Origin: Maea johnstoni
Lineage: Eukaryota > Annelida > Polychaeta > Spionida > Magelonidae
Length of the DNA stretch: 64,000 nucleotides
NCBI GenBank assembly: GCA_963942565.1
Contig: OZ012685.1
Location: 5,087,186-5,151,185, forward strand
Reading direction: 5' to 3'
The notes under the pieces were generated by a model. That model was not told the origin of the DNA and ran no database searches. It worked only from the letters and a program-made list of their open reading frames with translations. Below, one piece after another: positions 1 through 13,489 of this stretch (the stretch's first letter is position 1; every line of letters starts with the position of its first letter). The position numbers and the translations under genes are program-made.

Positions 1-395
1 GTCATTGTTTATATTGTTGTTGCAGTTGTCCTTGCTGACACTGTTTCGGACATTATTGTTCTCGTTGTAGTTGTTTTTGCTGACATCGTTGTTGTCATTA
101 TTGTTGTTGCAGTTGATCTTACTCACACTGTTGCTCACATTATTGCTGTTGTTGCAGTTGTTCTTGCTGACATTGTTTTTGACATTATTGTTGACATCAT
201 TGTTGTTGCAGTTGATCTTGTTTATACTGTTGCTGACATTATTGTTGGTGTTACAGTTGTTCTTGCTGACATTGTTGTTGACAATATTTTCGGTGTTGTT
301 GCAGTTGTTTTTGCAGCTGTTCTTCAGGTTGTTGTTATTGCTTGTGTTGTTATTGCTTATGTTGTTGCTAGTGCTGATGCTAACACAGCTTCTTA
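1..395. repeat. degenerate TTG-rich minisatellite
   Basis: The tract is built from imperfect copies of a module of the type cattgttgttgacattatt followed by gttgttgcagttgttcttgctgac, repeated many times with point changes. It runs off the left edge of the window. One frame is open and reads as Leu-rich low-complexity protein, which is what any TTG/CTT repeat gives. I see no gene in it. Confidence 0.8.
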
Positions 396-1096
396 ACATC
401 ATTGCCACTTTATTTGGCACATCCACTTTAGCCTACCCGCCTGTGGTCAGTAAGTAGTGATACGTTACACCGCAATCAAACTCCTGTCTCTCTGGCTGAC
501 ACATATTTGCCCGCAATGTCAATCCTGATGAAACATCCATGTCAAGTTCATCAGGTGGACCTGATGATGAGTAAGAACCAGTTTTTGTTTTGAAGCAACA
601 TTTGTCGTAAATCAGTTCAACCACCACATTATGACCCAATGAATGCAGACGTAATCTGCTGGCTATTGCGGCAACAGCGCCATTGTTACGAATATGGTAA
701 TAGGGATGATTTTAATAACATACTAATCATAATTAACCAAAGCACTTCCTTAACGAGATAAATCTCATTTCACGTCACACAATTCATTTGCCAATTTGCC
801 TACATTAATTGATGAACATATCACCAACGGGCCGCGATTGGAGGACGTCGACTTAGTCCACTTTCTAATTTCACAAGTCAACAGGCAGGGACAGGGGTGT
901 GTGTTTCCGTAGACTTGATCAGGAGAATAACTTATTAGTGCGAGGCAGTTAATTATCTGGGAAGCGACGGCTGTGCACTCTTGACACAAGTGTTTTAGAT
1001 GGTTAATGCACACATGGCAAAGTATGCAGGAAAGTGGCCATGAATTTAGTGTGCTTAAAACAACACAACACTAGAATATAGTAATACAGTAATATA
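396..1096. other. noncoding, nothing recognised
   Basis: Mixed-composition single-copy-looking sequence. There are only short chance ORFs and no domain, tRNA or repeat signature that I can see. Confidence 0.5.
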
Positions 1097-1099
1097 CAG

Positions 1100-1170
<71 letters not shown>

Positions 1171-1175
1171 TAAAC

Positions 1176-1259
<84 letters not shown>

Positions 1260-1273
1260 GTGTGTGTGTGTGT
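1097..1273. repeat. palindromic CA/TA/TG microsatellite
   Basis: (CA)n is followed by (TA)n, then the perfect palindrome taaactagttta at 1171-1182, then (TA)n, then (TG)n. The whole block is therefore close to self-complementary about 1176/1177 and could extrude as a cruciform. Confidence 0.85.
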
Positions 1274-2702
1274 AGCCTGCATCTATCATTTAAGCATGCC
1301 TTCTAAGATGAAGTGACCAGTCATTGTCAGTGTCCACAGATACCAAAATAAAATGTATACTCTGCTGAAATTGAATTTAATCTCTTTTGCGGATACGTTA
1401 TTTCGGAGTTTAGTAAAGTACTCACTCTAATGCATGCCTTAATAGCACTAAGTTGTTGATTGATATGTTTAGGTCGTGCACATTAACATGTTGTGCACTG
1501 TGACTCAATTCTTATGAAATGAATTTTGGCAATAACGATGAGAGGAAAGTGCCCAAAGCCGTAAACTGTATTCCATGTCTACAAGGCTCAAACCTATCAA
1601 TTTGACTCTGTCACAAATCGCTATTCATTGAAATCGTGATTGCAAAACGGATGATTAAACAATTTCTGGTTCAACATCAAAGCTTTCCAAGCACGATATA
1701 CTACTACACGTCGGCTGTCTAGGAAGCTGTAGTTGGTCCTCACTCGATGAAACCCGAGATTTTGCTGCCTCGGCGATTACTCCTCTCTCCAACAGGCTAG
1801 GTGCCAGATTAAATTTCTCTATTTGAAAAACTAGAACTATTCTATTCAGCTTTTTACGTCCTCGGGGCGAAGTGGAAATAATGTGACAAAAAACGTTTAA
1901 TCTACCGGCGCAGGTTAATGACGCTTTCTGCTGAATAGGCGCTTCCAGCAATTGTGCGCACCCCCACTGAAGCATGACTTGTTGACCGTGCGGGGTTCTT
2001 CGGCTACAGGTGTGGGGTGTCATGTATCGGGGGCTTTAATGAGGTTATACCAAAAAGAGACGATGGAGAGGATAGCCAAGTTGGGGAGGGAGAGAGGGGC
2101 AGTGATTGATTTGAGCAAGCGCATGCCGCACGTGTGCCAATGTTCATTGGGAGAATTAGCTATCACATGAAAACTATTTTTTTCAGGGGTTTCTTATTTG
2201 TGAATGCCTCTGTGTTTTTTTCAGGAAATATGCATATTCCCATTTGAGTCAAATTCTAATATAAACACCATTGGAATAGGTGTATAGTTAAGGCCGTTGA
2301 AGTCTTTAAGGAATTTGCGCACCTACCAAAGTGGAATGCCTGTTGCCCCTGTATTGTACACGTCATTGCATGCTGTTCAGTTGTAACCAATGTACAGAGG
2401 ATGAAAAATATCATTTCAATTATCGCATTTGAAAGGAATTGGTTGTTTATAGAATTTTAATGAATACAGGCATATCACTTACCAAAATGCATCTTTGGTG
2501 GTATGAATCATACAAGCAATTCCTCCTTCCTGCCCACCTTTTGCTTTGATTGCACTTTTTGACGGAATGAAGGAAAGGACTTTTAGTGAGCGAGATTATA
2601 GTATTACTTTTAAATATTTGTGGCAAGGAGGATGCGTCATTCTGTACGAGACCCACAATTCAGTGTCAGATATTCTCTCAAGATTTAAGAAAATGCAGAC
2701 CT
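1274..2702. other. noncoding, nothing recognised
   Basis: There is no convincing coding sequence. Small ORFs on both strands around 1655-2170 overlap each other and match no family I know. A slightly GC-richer patch lies at about 1900-2110. Confidence 0.45.
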
Positions 2703-2928
2703 TTAACTCATTCATGCCTGGGGAAACAAAATCTTTATCATTTGTTGATTTCATTCTAAACAAAGGATATTTGCGCAAAAGGCGAACTGTTGATGAGAAT
2801 CAAACAAAATTTCATTTAAATGTTTTATGAATGTTTAAAAGTGTGGCTGGTTCCAAAGATTTTCCTTCAAAATTATCATGGACCCATATATTAACTTTCT
2901 GCCAGAATGCTTCGCGTGAATGGGTTAA
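2703..2928. mobile_element. piggyBac-like MITE (TTAA-flanked)
   Basis: This 226-bp non-coding element has TTAA at both ends (2703-2706 and 2925-2928). Its terminal inverted repeats read ttaactcattcatgcc on the left and, reverse complemented, ttaacccattcacgcg on the right. TTAA targets with CCC/CTC-type termini are known for piggyBac-class DNA transposons and their MITEs. Two elements with related ends lie at 24484 and 32951. The interior is A/T-rich and has no transposase. Assignment to piggyBac is inference from the target and termini only. Confidence 0.5.
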
Positions 2929-3985
2929 GTTAAGTGTCTATGCTGTTGTTCATTGAGATTTTTCAAACGTAGACAGGACCCTTTAAGAGTAGTGTGTATC
3001 CACCTACGCGAGTCGCTATGCTGTCAAGACGGGGTGCTTATGGCACGCGGGTTACTCGGATGAATAAAAAACCGGGGGGCTGCATGCCTACCGTCTGAGC
3101 TGTATTGTACGCGTGCCAGCACTGGTTGCCAGCGCTATGTCAAGGGTTCGGAGCGAGTCGGCTCTCTATGGGCGCAATTATAGCTTGTATGCACCCCTTT
3201 AGAGTCTTCTTGAAGCAACTGACCCCCGTCGGACCCTTAGGTAATTGAAAACGGGAGCAAAGGTTCATAGGAAACTAGAGGCTGGTGACACCCCGTGCGT
3301 TGATCATAGGGACGGCATTGTCGTGCGGCCTTGGCACTCGACTTCCACGAGCTACTCCGAGGCTCAGACGTCAGCCTAGACACAACATTTGACAGTTTTC
3401 AATAACAAACACCGCGCGCCGGCGGCCCGGACGGCCACCACGACATATCATTAAACCCTAGATAAAACCCCTTTTAGAAGTGTAATGTTGCTTGCATTGA
3501 ACCAATCCAAAACAGATTTCAACAGCTCTGCACAGAAATAGCACCTGGATGGGCTACAAGTACCGGAGACATTTTTTCCACCTCTCAGTTTTGCTGAAAT
3601 GCACTTAAACTAGCAAAAAAACTAATGACTTGTCAATATATCAGTAAGTGGAAATACCGAATAGAAATAGCACCTAAATGGTTTTCAAGTAGCAGGACAT
3701 GAATTTATGATAATTTATACACATAGTGATCCCCTCTCTCTTATGCATTTCGACCAGCAAATAATATGGTTTGTTTGTGAAAACTATATTGCTCTAAATT
3801 ATGATGTTTTGAATTGAGAGCTTCTGCAGTTAAAATGTTTAAATATAATCTGATATATCGATAGGAGAGGATTTACCATGAAAAAGCCTTCTAGATCATC
3901 AGTTGGTTGACTGTGTCGCTATACAAATGCGCGGTGTTGTGAAAGGCTCTCCATGTGCCTTTACAAATGATAGACCTCTTTCCAG
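2929..3985. other. noncoding; GC-rich stretch 3000-3450
   Basis: About 450 bp of GC-rich sequence at 3000-3450 sits between A/T-rich flanks. I checked it for rRNA or tRNA likeness and recognised none. The rest is unremarkable. Confidence 0.4.
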
Positions 3986-4950
3986 CAGGCAAGTGTACGT
4001 ACCTGCTAGTACATGTGGATTTGGTACGGATAACATTCAGAATGAAAGTTTTTTGGATGTACGGGCCCGTACCTACAGAGCTGTACATACAATGTACACA
4101 TGGTCCAATACCAAAACCGCATCAAAGTAGGAGTTTTCAGATTACATATCAGAAAGTACCCTGCAGAAATTCTGAAGTGAATCTCATCAGAACCAAATCT
4201 GAACCTATTCCATTCTAACTCCGAAGAGAATCTGTACATCAAATACCAACAACAAATAAGTATGGTTTTGAAAATGTTCTTACAAGATTGTAATAGTGCA
4301 GCAACTAAATTTTGTTCTGATTCATATGAAAGAGATCACATAGGATTTCCCTATCATCATTTGTAATAAATACAAATAAATAAGGATTTCTTGATCAGTG
4401 TTACCCTTGAAGGAGTAGTCTGTTCAAGTTTATACCATTATCTGAATCTGAAGTTAAATTATACCCTTTGATTCTGCACTAAATGATGCCATGTGACCTA
4501 CATCCAATTTTCTAGGCTTAGAAATTACTTCTCTTACTCAAACATGGTTATTGGTGTCATAGACGACACGTAGGGAATGATTTTTAGAGAATTCTCAAGA
4601 CATTTGAAATTGAGTTTGTCATAACTATCTACCAGATTTTCTCAAAAAATGGTCATTTTTTGTATCAAGGTCGTGTTCATACAATATACGTACAGACATG
4701 TACGTATATTGTACATATGGACTTGTACATGCAATATACATCCATGAGTTTGAACCAAAACCGTATGCACAATGTGCCTCTGGGATGTGTTTCAGATGAC
4801 TCTGGATATTTAGGGGAAAATCTATCTGAACCTAAACAGAACGTAATCCGAATATTGCACTTTGGTACAGGGTGCGAACCTAAACCGCACGTATACAATG
4901 TACATACATTGTACGTCCATAAGGGTGAACCTAAACTGTACGTCCAGTGC
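3986..4950. repeat. GTAC-palindrome repeat block
   Basis: Degenerate copies of a unit with tgtacatacaatgtac followed by something like gaacctaaaccg occur around 4075-4122, 4715-4770 and 4864-4945. Exact palindromes include gtacgggcccgtac (4059-4072) and a 13-bp-stem, 6-nt-loop hairpin at 4681-4712 with arms acaatatacgtac. This looks like an old dispersed or tandem repeat. I cannot assign it to a family. Confidence 0.5.
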
Positions 4951-7900
4951 CCCGCTGATTTTAACATTTGTAAAGAGCAAATATTTATCTCACTTCTATA
5001 TGTCCTAAGCTGTTGGAAGCACCGTTTATCCCAAAGGACGAAAGCATTTATACATTATGTTAGGATAGTGCGCTTAAAGGATTTCCACGAAGGATTGGCA
5101 AAATAACACGTTGACATCTTTGTGATTATTTTCACTGCAATAGACTTTCCCTTTCCCATGATCATGTCAGTGAATTACAGGCATTCTACGGTTGTCGCTT
5201 ATATTAGAGATATCAATCACGTGGTATCAATATACAGGTATAGTTGGGGAATGTTCTCGGTACTAATAAACGTTTTATTGCTACGGAAATATTGTTCAAA
5301 ATCCTTCCTTTTGTTTCATTTGATATGATATTTGAATGTTCCATGCAGGAAACAAGACGAATGGCAACATCAAATTCAACATCGCCAGCTGCCCTTCGTA
5401 GGTGATCCAAATACCTAGCCTTTCAAGTAAAAGCAAACTCTATGTATCATACTGCTCTGCAGGTTGTACATTTTAAGCATTCATTTACAATTTCTTATAC
5501 TAGTATTTCATGTGCTTGATAGAAAGTGCCATTAGGCGACATGCGCATTTAACATATTCCCCTATTTTTCAGCAAAAGTTTGGAGCCTCCAGGCCTGGCA
5601 AATACTCATAACAAGACGTATATTCTTAGTTTAAGCTTAATACTGAACTCATGTCGTCTGTGGAGCGATACATCTGGTACAGGAAGTGACGTCATGAAGT
5701 AAAACATCCTTTCACTGCCAGAGGAGGGAGCAAGGATTAGGTTGTACGTCACTTTCGACAGGTTATATCATGACGGTAGAAGGTAGGAGTCAGGAAGCTC
5801 GAAAAATCTTCCTCCTCTTCTTGAATATCCTCAATATGTGTTTTCATTGCAAAGGTACCACAGACAGTTTTTTCAGAACGTCATTCATTTGTATAGATAC
5901 CAGGCCAACCCGCTAATGAAAAACCAGCGGGGATTTTAACACAATAAAAATTCGAGTCTTGCGTCTTGACCACAAGGACAGGGATGGTCCCTTTTCTGCC
6001 AAATCGTGACTGCAAACCACCATTAGACCATCACAGCTCTTTGATAATATGTTATAAACCTGCAACACATCTGAAAAAAGTATACTTAATAAACGATAAA
6101 GGACCAGATAGAAATTTTAAGGCAGCTGTTTTTCAAACGTCAATATTTAAGCCTTAGTGACTGTTCACGAGGGCAGTATGTGTATTTAATGTGCGCCTGA
6201 ATGCGTAATGCTAAATTGCATTACCTCATATTGCAATTTTGAATATGAAATATCCTTGAATTCTATGAAGCTTTCTGCCTATCCCATGGACTGGTCCTTT
6301 GCTCCATGTGTAATATTGGTACTCTGTCTCACACTTACCACACTGCAATATAGACAGTAGGATGTGGTCTGAGAGATAGGGAATCAGATGAAAAAGAGCC
6401 ATCTGGCACACCAAAAACTATTTATTGTAAGTTTGATCACAACATTTCTTCTCAAATAAGGTTACTAGTATTTAATAATAAAAAAATGCGTTACATATTT
6501 TAGATTCCAACGTTGTGATCATTTGAGTTCAATATGCTTATTGAAAGCATTTTTATTCCACAGTGATACTGACTAAGCATGAGTGTGAGATGCAAGAAAA
6601 AGGTACCTATATAAGTTGTTATAAAGGAGCAAATGTCAAATTGTGTCAGTGACTGACCTAGTTTGCCTAGGAGGGCATCATGGGGTGACATCTAATACCC
6701 TGCGTCACAGGGCATTATGGGGATCTAATGACCGGTCACATGATATAAATCCTGATTGCTAATTGGACAATTCAAAGCAAGCAATAATAATGTTTGTTAA
6801 CAGGGTAATCTTTCAAAATAATGTCCGAAAAGTGACGGACGACATGAATAACTCTTTCATGACCAATATTTAAGAAAATGATTTGTAATCTGTTATATGC
6901 TATTAACTTTATGGATAATGGCAACTAAATTGCATACAAATATACTCCTACCATTTGGGTTATTGATATTATCTTTGAAATAAAAAGGACACTGGGCGAG
7001 ATGAGTACTTAGTAGCATTGACCTACTTGTAATGATAAAAAGTGGCACAAGCTTTTTGAAAGCAAATGATTATAGATTGAAAAAATGTCTTTTGCAATAG
7101 AAAATGCTACAGCTGTAATTTGGGAATTTGGTACATTTGGTCAAGCAAAGTGCATCAATTCGAATCAATTGGCGAATTGGCTGCGACCGAAAATCGCCTT
7201 TTTAGGTCCAAAATCGCATGCAACTACCGTGCAACTATTGGACGACTGAGATTTCTGCAAAATTCAGAGTCGTACGATTATCTCCCCCAAATGTGACCTA
7301 GGCATTGCAGCTCTTTCGATTTATGTGGAAGTGGCCAACACGGCAGATACTTAAAGCGTAGCACTTATTTGACTCTGTTGGTTACAAATGGGATTGGTTG
7401 GTCATTTTGAGTATTCATACATGTAATTGTCAATGGCAGGTTTTAATTTGTCCAAATAGTGCCATTAGCGTGTGGCCTGAAGTCGGATGGAGTAATGATG
7501 AGTGTAAGATGGAGATTAAATGTGTCCTGAACCCATGCCAGTGCACCCGGCTACCCGTGTGCTATCTGCGATTGCTTAATGTGAATAATTGTGCAATGAT
7601 GTCCACCCACCTAGGTGGCACCTGCCTTAGGGGTATGTGGATTCCAAAAATACCCCGGGTTGACTTGACCACTGTCTGGTCGCGTGGTACACGTAGAAAC
7701 ACCTATTGTCATATCAGGATCATCTTTGGGCAACTGTTTTAGGTTGTACCACATCGACAAGTTCCTTCTGAATATTTAGTATTCCAAAGCCATAATTGGT
7801 GGTGCGGCAAGATGCCTGTGTTTAAGGTGGGGCATCTTAACAACCATTTAGCAATTCTCAGATGAAAGTGTGAGTAGCCTATACACCACCAATAATCAGC

Positions 7901-8596
7901 TTTTGTAAGCCAGAAATAAACTATTTAGTATGTTATAAATGGGCTAATCGTAAATCGATTGCATGCATATTCAGTACTTTTTGGCCACATTGCAAAGGTA
8001 CTAAGACATTTTGACTGACCTTTAAATACTAGAAATAGTAAATCCTACTTGTATGAGGATATGGAACTTAACGCTGCACAGTCAACTGTGATAATAGCCT
8101 TTAATATGTGATAGTATGTCAGCAGCTGATAGAACGTTTGGTACCAAAATAAGTCGGCATGCTCAAAAGGTATGTACGCAGGTAGAACAATTGCATACCA
8201 TTGCAAAGGCTGTGCAAGGGTTGGATGGAACACTGCTCATTTGGCAGTTGCGATGTTTCCAGTCCGTCTAGATACGACAGTGGAATACATATCGACTGTA
8301 AAATTACCGTGTGTTATTAACATCTTATCTCGCGTGGGGGCACACGTCTCTATGAAGGGGCAGCTCACCATAGCGCCATTGAGAAAATTACCCTCTCATA
8401 AATTGTCTTGTGAATGCAAACTGCCTCATAGCTCGAGGACATTGCAACAGGACACCGTCTCGTCTTTCTGGGCGTATAGTCCAGCAGACAGACACATGCG
8501 AAACGGGCACTCTAAAACTACCAACCAGCATTCCCCATGATGAGGCAGCTGTACGTAGATATTCGTTGATATGAATATTACAAACGTACAGAATCA

Positions 8597-8601
<5 letters not shown>
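4951..8601. other. noncoding, nothing recognised
   Basis: A/T-rich sequence with no ORF showing protein-like composition or a known motif. A short imperfect duplication (agggcatcatgggg and agggcattatgggg, each near atctaat) lies at 6673-6730. A few CRE-like tgacgtca motifs are present, for example at about 5690. Confidence 0.45.

Positions 8602-8681
<80 letters not shown>
8602..8681. repeat. (TA)n microsatellite
   Basis: Uninterrupted TA dinucleotide array of about 40 units. Confidence 0.95.
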
Positions 8682-8684
<3 letters not shown>

Positions 8685-9374
8685 GAAAATTCGAAATGGT
8701 AACAATATACAGTACAATGTATCGCACTTTTCAGATCAGTATGGTATGCGATATCAACATTTTTGCAATAACAACATAGTGTCCAATATTGAAAACAATT
8801 CTTTTCCCCAATACAGTTTCTTAACCAATATCTTTACTGCAAGAAGAGTGTATAAGATACAATATCAATGCTATGTGCAAAACTAATATATACTTGTAAA
8901 ATCGAGTTGTTCGTTCACTATATTATGCTATAAATGCGCTTATATTTGTATACTATGGTGTGTAGAGAGATTTCAACCATTTATTGGTGCATATCAGTTC
9001 ATTCAGTTGTGAATGTTTTTTGTTGTTGTATGGTACTTTTGGCTATTTTCAATTTTAGTTTGGCAATGACTTCTAGAAAGTTATGAAGAGGTCTAGTAAT
9101 TTCCAGAAGGTTCTTCTCAATGTCTGGCTGCCACTAAGAGAGCAATGGATACATGAACATACAATCAAATGTTACAATTACTCGGCTATCCGAAAGTAAC
9201 ATATTTTGGTAGCTTAAAAGGAATGGTTCAGAAATAAATGATTATGATAAATCTATCTAACCCCGTCAAAGTAGAATCTAAATGGCATCAGGTGCGTTTG
9301 CGCCATCAGGGGTTTATGGCTAATTGGTTATGGATAAAATATTCTAGGTATATATTTGTTTGGACTTTCGATTT
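8682..9374. other. noncoding, nothing recognised
   Basis: A/T-rich, no supported feature. Confidence 0.45.
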
Positions 9375-9530
9375 TTGTCACTTTTTCTATCATATTGCAA
9401 CTCGTGACTAGCCAGTGGTAAGTGGTGTAGGAAACCACAGTATCCGACGAAAGCCACCGCCTAAACACAAGTCACTGGCAACTTTCTCACATGCCCCGAC
9501 CGGATTTCGGCCCCTCTAGGGAAATACTAG
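9375..9530 (-). mobile_element. tRNA-derived SINE, copy 1
   Basis: Read on the minus strand it carries the family's body: gagaaagttgccagtgact, then a ggcggtggctttcg-like segment, then a ggtttcctacacc-like segment, then ctagtcacgagttgcaatat. The ggtttcctcc core resembles the conserved core known in V-SINE-type elements. The tRNA-like head is worn in this copy. The same family occurs at 10976, 18803, 25640, 27464 and 57744. Confidence 0.7.
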
Positions 9531-10975
9531 TATTCTCATTTGTTGGTAATATCGTATGACACATCAAACCTCAAAAGGAGAGCAGTTTCAACGGATGAGG
9601 AATGTTGGAAATAATATACCACTTGCCCTGATACATCGTTAGTTTGATTTCACCCACTCGGATGAGCATTTTGTATATAAATATACAAACACAATGCTGC
9701 GTGACTGTCCAAACACTCATTACTACGTGACTTTTCAAACATTCATCATGAGCCACTTTCGGCTCGATACTTGAAATATTAGTGTATCTCGTGTTTGCCA
9801 GTAATAAGTAGAAAATTGCCAGTGCAGTGGACAATTATTCCATTAAAATATTACAACGTAAAACTTGATAATGATATTGCCAGCTAGCTGATTGTTGATC
9901 CTAGTTCAGCTTTTAATGGATCTCGCACTAATTGGATTGGCTGTAATTCAATTTTAGTTTAATTCTATGTAATTGGGCCTTCAACCTGTTATCTACGAGA
10001 CTGGGCCATCAATCACTCATATAATTTTGATCCGGACCGATACGCCGTGCACTGTATCCTTAGCACGCTTAATCCCTATAATTACCGCGCACACAGAAAT
10101 GAATAGTTTCTCCGTAAAGACTATGCCCACTGCACACACTGCCGCTGTCTGCTTCTTTGCTGTGCCAGGACAAAGCGGATTAAGGAGTATAACATTGATT
10201 AAAGCAATGTGGATAATTACTCCAAGGCTGAACTATGGATACACAGATGTGGATTGCAAAGGATTGATATTAACTATCTATTTAGTAGTCTAAATTAGGA
10301 GTTACAGGTGTCAGAAAATATGGTATTCAAGAATGGCCTTCTGCAAATCAACTGTTAAATTCTGAATCCCTAGGCTTAAAAGGGGTCCATAGGTAAAACA
10401 TATGGTCAAATACTTTGTTAGCTGGGGTTTCATTTTACAAATTAGGTTTATCGAATCGCTATAAAACCCTAATAATTAGATGCTAGAGGTCAGCCTCGCA
10501 AATTTGTTCTATCTATTGTTAATGAAATAGTTAAACTGTTTGAATTTAAAATATAACATATTCCTGAAGGAATATTTTTTGGATTGATTAATGGTGTTTT
10601 ATAAAAGAAGATATTTGGAAGTATGTTTTGGAATGCGTAAATACTAAAACAATGCTGACCCGGTAAATGCAGAGAAAGTCAGATATTTAAATGAGTGTCA
10701 TAATGATGATAAATTTTCAACAAGTTCTAAACTAACTTAGATTTAAAAGGAGTAATTCTCGTTCTGTTAGTACTATCGATGGGGCAATGCATCCCCCTAA
10801 TGTTAAACGTTCCCAAATCACTTGGTAACATAACTTAATGTTCGCGAATGGCTTTGTAGAAAGTTTGTGTAAACTATTCTATACTCACATTGGTACTATG
10901 CTAATTTTAACTTGACTTTGTTTTATGTTTTATGTCATCGTCACTTCTTTCTGCTACGTTAGAATATATCATTAA
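9531..10975. other. noncoding, nothing recognised
   Basis: A/T-rich. Some broken open stretches at 10400-10740 hint at an old mobile-element ORF but show no motif I can name. Confidence 0.4.
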
Positions 10976-11157
10976 AAGCCTCGAATCTTTTAGCAGGGCG
11001 ACCAGAGTATCCGGGGAAAACCATCGACTAACCCCAAGTCACTAGTAGATTTCACACATACCTCAAGCGAGACTTGAACCCCAGATCGTGTACATTAATG
11101 TACACAGTGAACGGTCGGTGCGTAATGCGTTAGACCTCGCGACCATGGAGGCATTCC
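10976..11157 (-). mobile_element. tRNA-derived SINE, copy 2
   Basis: The minus strand shows a tRNA-like head with a B-box-like ggggttcaagtctcgc, then gacttggggttagtcgatgg and ccggatactctggt. This copy is useful because it keeps the Pol III B-box region that shows the tRNA origin of the family. Confidence 0.65.
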
Positions 11158-13485
11158 CACACTTTGACAACATATAAACACATATGGATTTTTCTCAACT
11201 AAAGCATATCCAGGAGAAAACGATATTGTTTTCCAATATTTGAATCGTCCCAATGTTGAAAAATGATTGTGTTTGTTGGATATTATAGGGTATTGCTCGA
11301 TAAGCAAAACATGTTGTGAATGGCTTTTGGAAATTAATGCAAGACCAAACACGCATGCACTGCTTTTATACCTGCATAGAAATGCAAGGTACGGACAACC
11401 TTTAGCACCGCAAAGCATGAGTAATACCTAAAGGTAGAAGTATGATAATATTTTTTCTCTGCGTCGGCCCCCCATCGTGTGGGCTTTGTGTGGGGAATGA
11501 ACCACCCGTGAGGGAGTATTTAACCGAGTAGGTGTGCGGTGTCGCCGAATAAAAGCAAGATGGCCGGAGGGCATGATTGTACGTTTCTATTAGTCACAGG
11601 GCATTTTGTTGCGGAGTGGGATTTATTACCCAGGGTTATCCAACAGGCGACTTGCGTTTCGGGCAAAGCAAGCACCCCATCGTGCTTGAGCACGTAAATT
11701 GCTCGGCAGTATCCAGGCTCGGATCACTTGTCGTAGCGGGCTCTGTTCTTACACACCCCTTTTATGTCTGTGTGCTATACGAATCGCTCGAGCCTCGCAT
11801 GCTTTTGATTGGCCAACATTCCATCCTCTCCCGAAACCCACCCACACCTGCTCAGCGCACCAGAATACAATTAGATGCTTGATCTTCACTAATTCTGGTA
11901 ATTGGGGGACATAATGACATGGCTGCTAGTTTTTGCTTCCCTTTGATTCGAGTTTAATACAGGTCGCTGATTTCTATGAAAGACGGCCATTTTGGTTTAG
12001 AACTAGATGTAATTGTAGCTTGTGGGCCAATGTTCAGAGACGGTGGCCACTAATTAGCGCTAAAATAATTCCCTATTCGCGTGTCTGGGCAGCGTCCTTT
12101 TTAGTGTGGCGAGATTGTATATCACTATAATTTTGTGATATTCGATTTCTTCATCCAGCCACGGCGTGCGTTCTGAGCTGCTGCTTGACGGAGTTGTGTG
12201 CAAAACGGAAGTATTGCTTGTAGGAAGCCATCGCGCTGTGCCAAAAGAGCAGCACGCGCATCTAATGAGGGCAGCGTGTCGGAGCTCAGTAATTGACCCC
12301 AACCTCCGCCTAAACACTTGTCCCACAACAAACACCAGGAAACTTCAGATCTACAGTCGACGCAGGGGGAAAATTGTGTTTCACCTGGCAGGCCGAGACA
12401 AAAACAGCCAGGAAATTGGCCTAATGTCACTTTTGGCATAGGTCGTTATCCTCATAACAAGTTCCAAAGGAAGCAACAACGCATTTAAAATGTAAGCTGT
12501 TTGGCCATTGCAGCGCTTGCATCGAATCCATTTGGAAACATCCGAATCTTGGATGGTGGCCAAAATCACTGGTTGTCATGCACAACGGTCTCGTGCCATC
12601 CACGAGACTTAACACAACAACTCTCTAGACAAAACATAACTTTTTATGAAAATAAAATTTGTTTATTATCGAGACCTGGCGTGAAGGAGGAGGAACGCAC
12701 ATGACGTCACGAAAAAGCAGACGATAGCAGTAACTGAGATGCCGTGTGAGAGACGGGGTTGTTTGTTGGCACTCGAAGGGCAACTACATCGCGTAGTGTA
12801 AGTAGTTAAGAATTGTCACAATGGACTCATCAAGTTGTCAGCTCGTGAGATAGAAGATAAGATAACCAGCTCGTGATTTCAGACCGACCTACCTGGTAAA
12901 GCAAAATGTCGGCGAGCGAACAAAGTGGCCTCACAAAGAGTCAGCCATGTCTGACAAGCTAATAGCGCGAGAAAAATGGACAGGAAAGAGGGATTCAGGC
13001 GACCAGAAAACAACCCTAATATTGGCAACAAAGCTTGAAATGTGTATTTAAACCACTGTCATAATATAGCAGGGCATTTCCAGTGCGATCACGTCAAGCG
13101 AAGCAAGGCATCGCCACTGCTACTTACTATATCTAACCTCGTCATTATAGACCGGAAAGTCAACAAGACAAAGGCCACTTTTAAACAGCTCTACTTAGTT
13201 AATGCCTTATGATGTTCACGGCTGAACCTAAATTGCAGTTTCCTTTCCGTAGCCTTAAAATGACCTCTTACGACAATGGTTCACTAATTCCGTGTCCGGT
13301 CGTCTAAACTAGGGTTCCTTTTGGAATGCGCCTGATCATTTTAAGAGCAAAAAACATGCATTTAAAAGGATAGAATAACAAACTTTTCACTTGTCACATC
13401 CTTTTGATTTCTCAAAATGACAATCTATAAGGAATATTTCTAGAATAATGCTGAACAAAGTATAATAGTGTGTTTTTAAAAGGGG
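11158..13485. other. noncoding; mildly GC-rich, homeodomain-like sites
   Basis: Several 200-400 bp stretches (about 11460-11560, 12010-12360, 12700-13020) are less A/T-rich and contain TAATTA-type and CRE-type (tgacgtca, 12702-12709) motifs. Overlapping ORFs on both strands at 12060-12440 are mutual shadows with no domain. Possible regulatory DNA, but this is composition-based inference only. Confidence 0.3.
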
Positions 13486-13489
13486 GCTG

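Noticed and set aside
71-457. 128-codon Leu-rich ORF at the left edge
   Set aside because: Translation of the TTG-rich minisatellite. Low complexity and no signal-peptide or domain pattern beyond the repeat.
3000-3450. Possible rRNA-related fragment
   Set aside because: GC-rich and at first sight rRNA-like, but I could not match any conserved rRNA segment.
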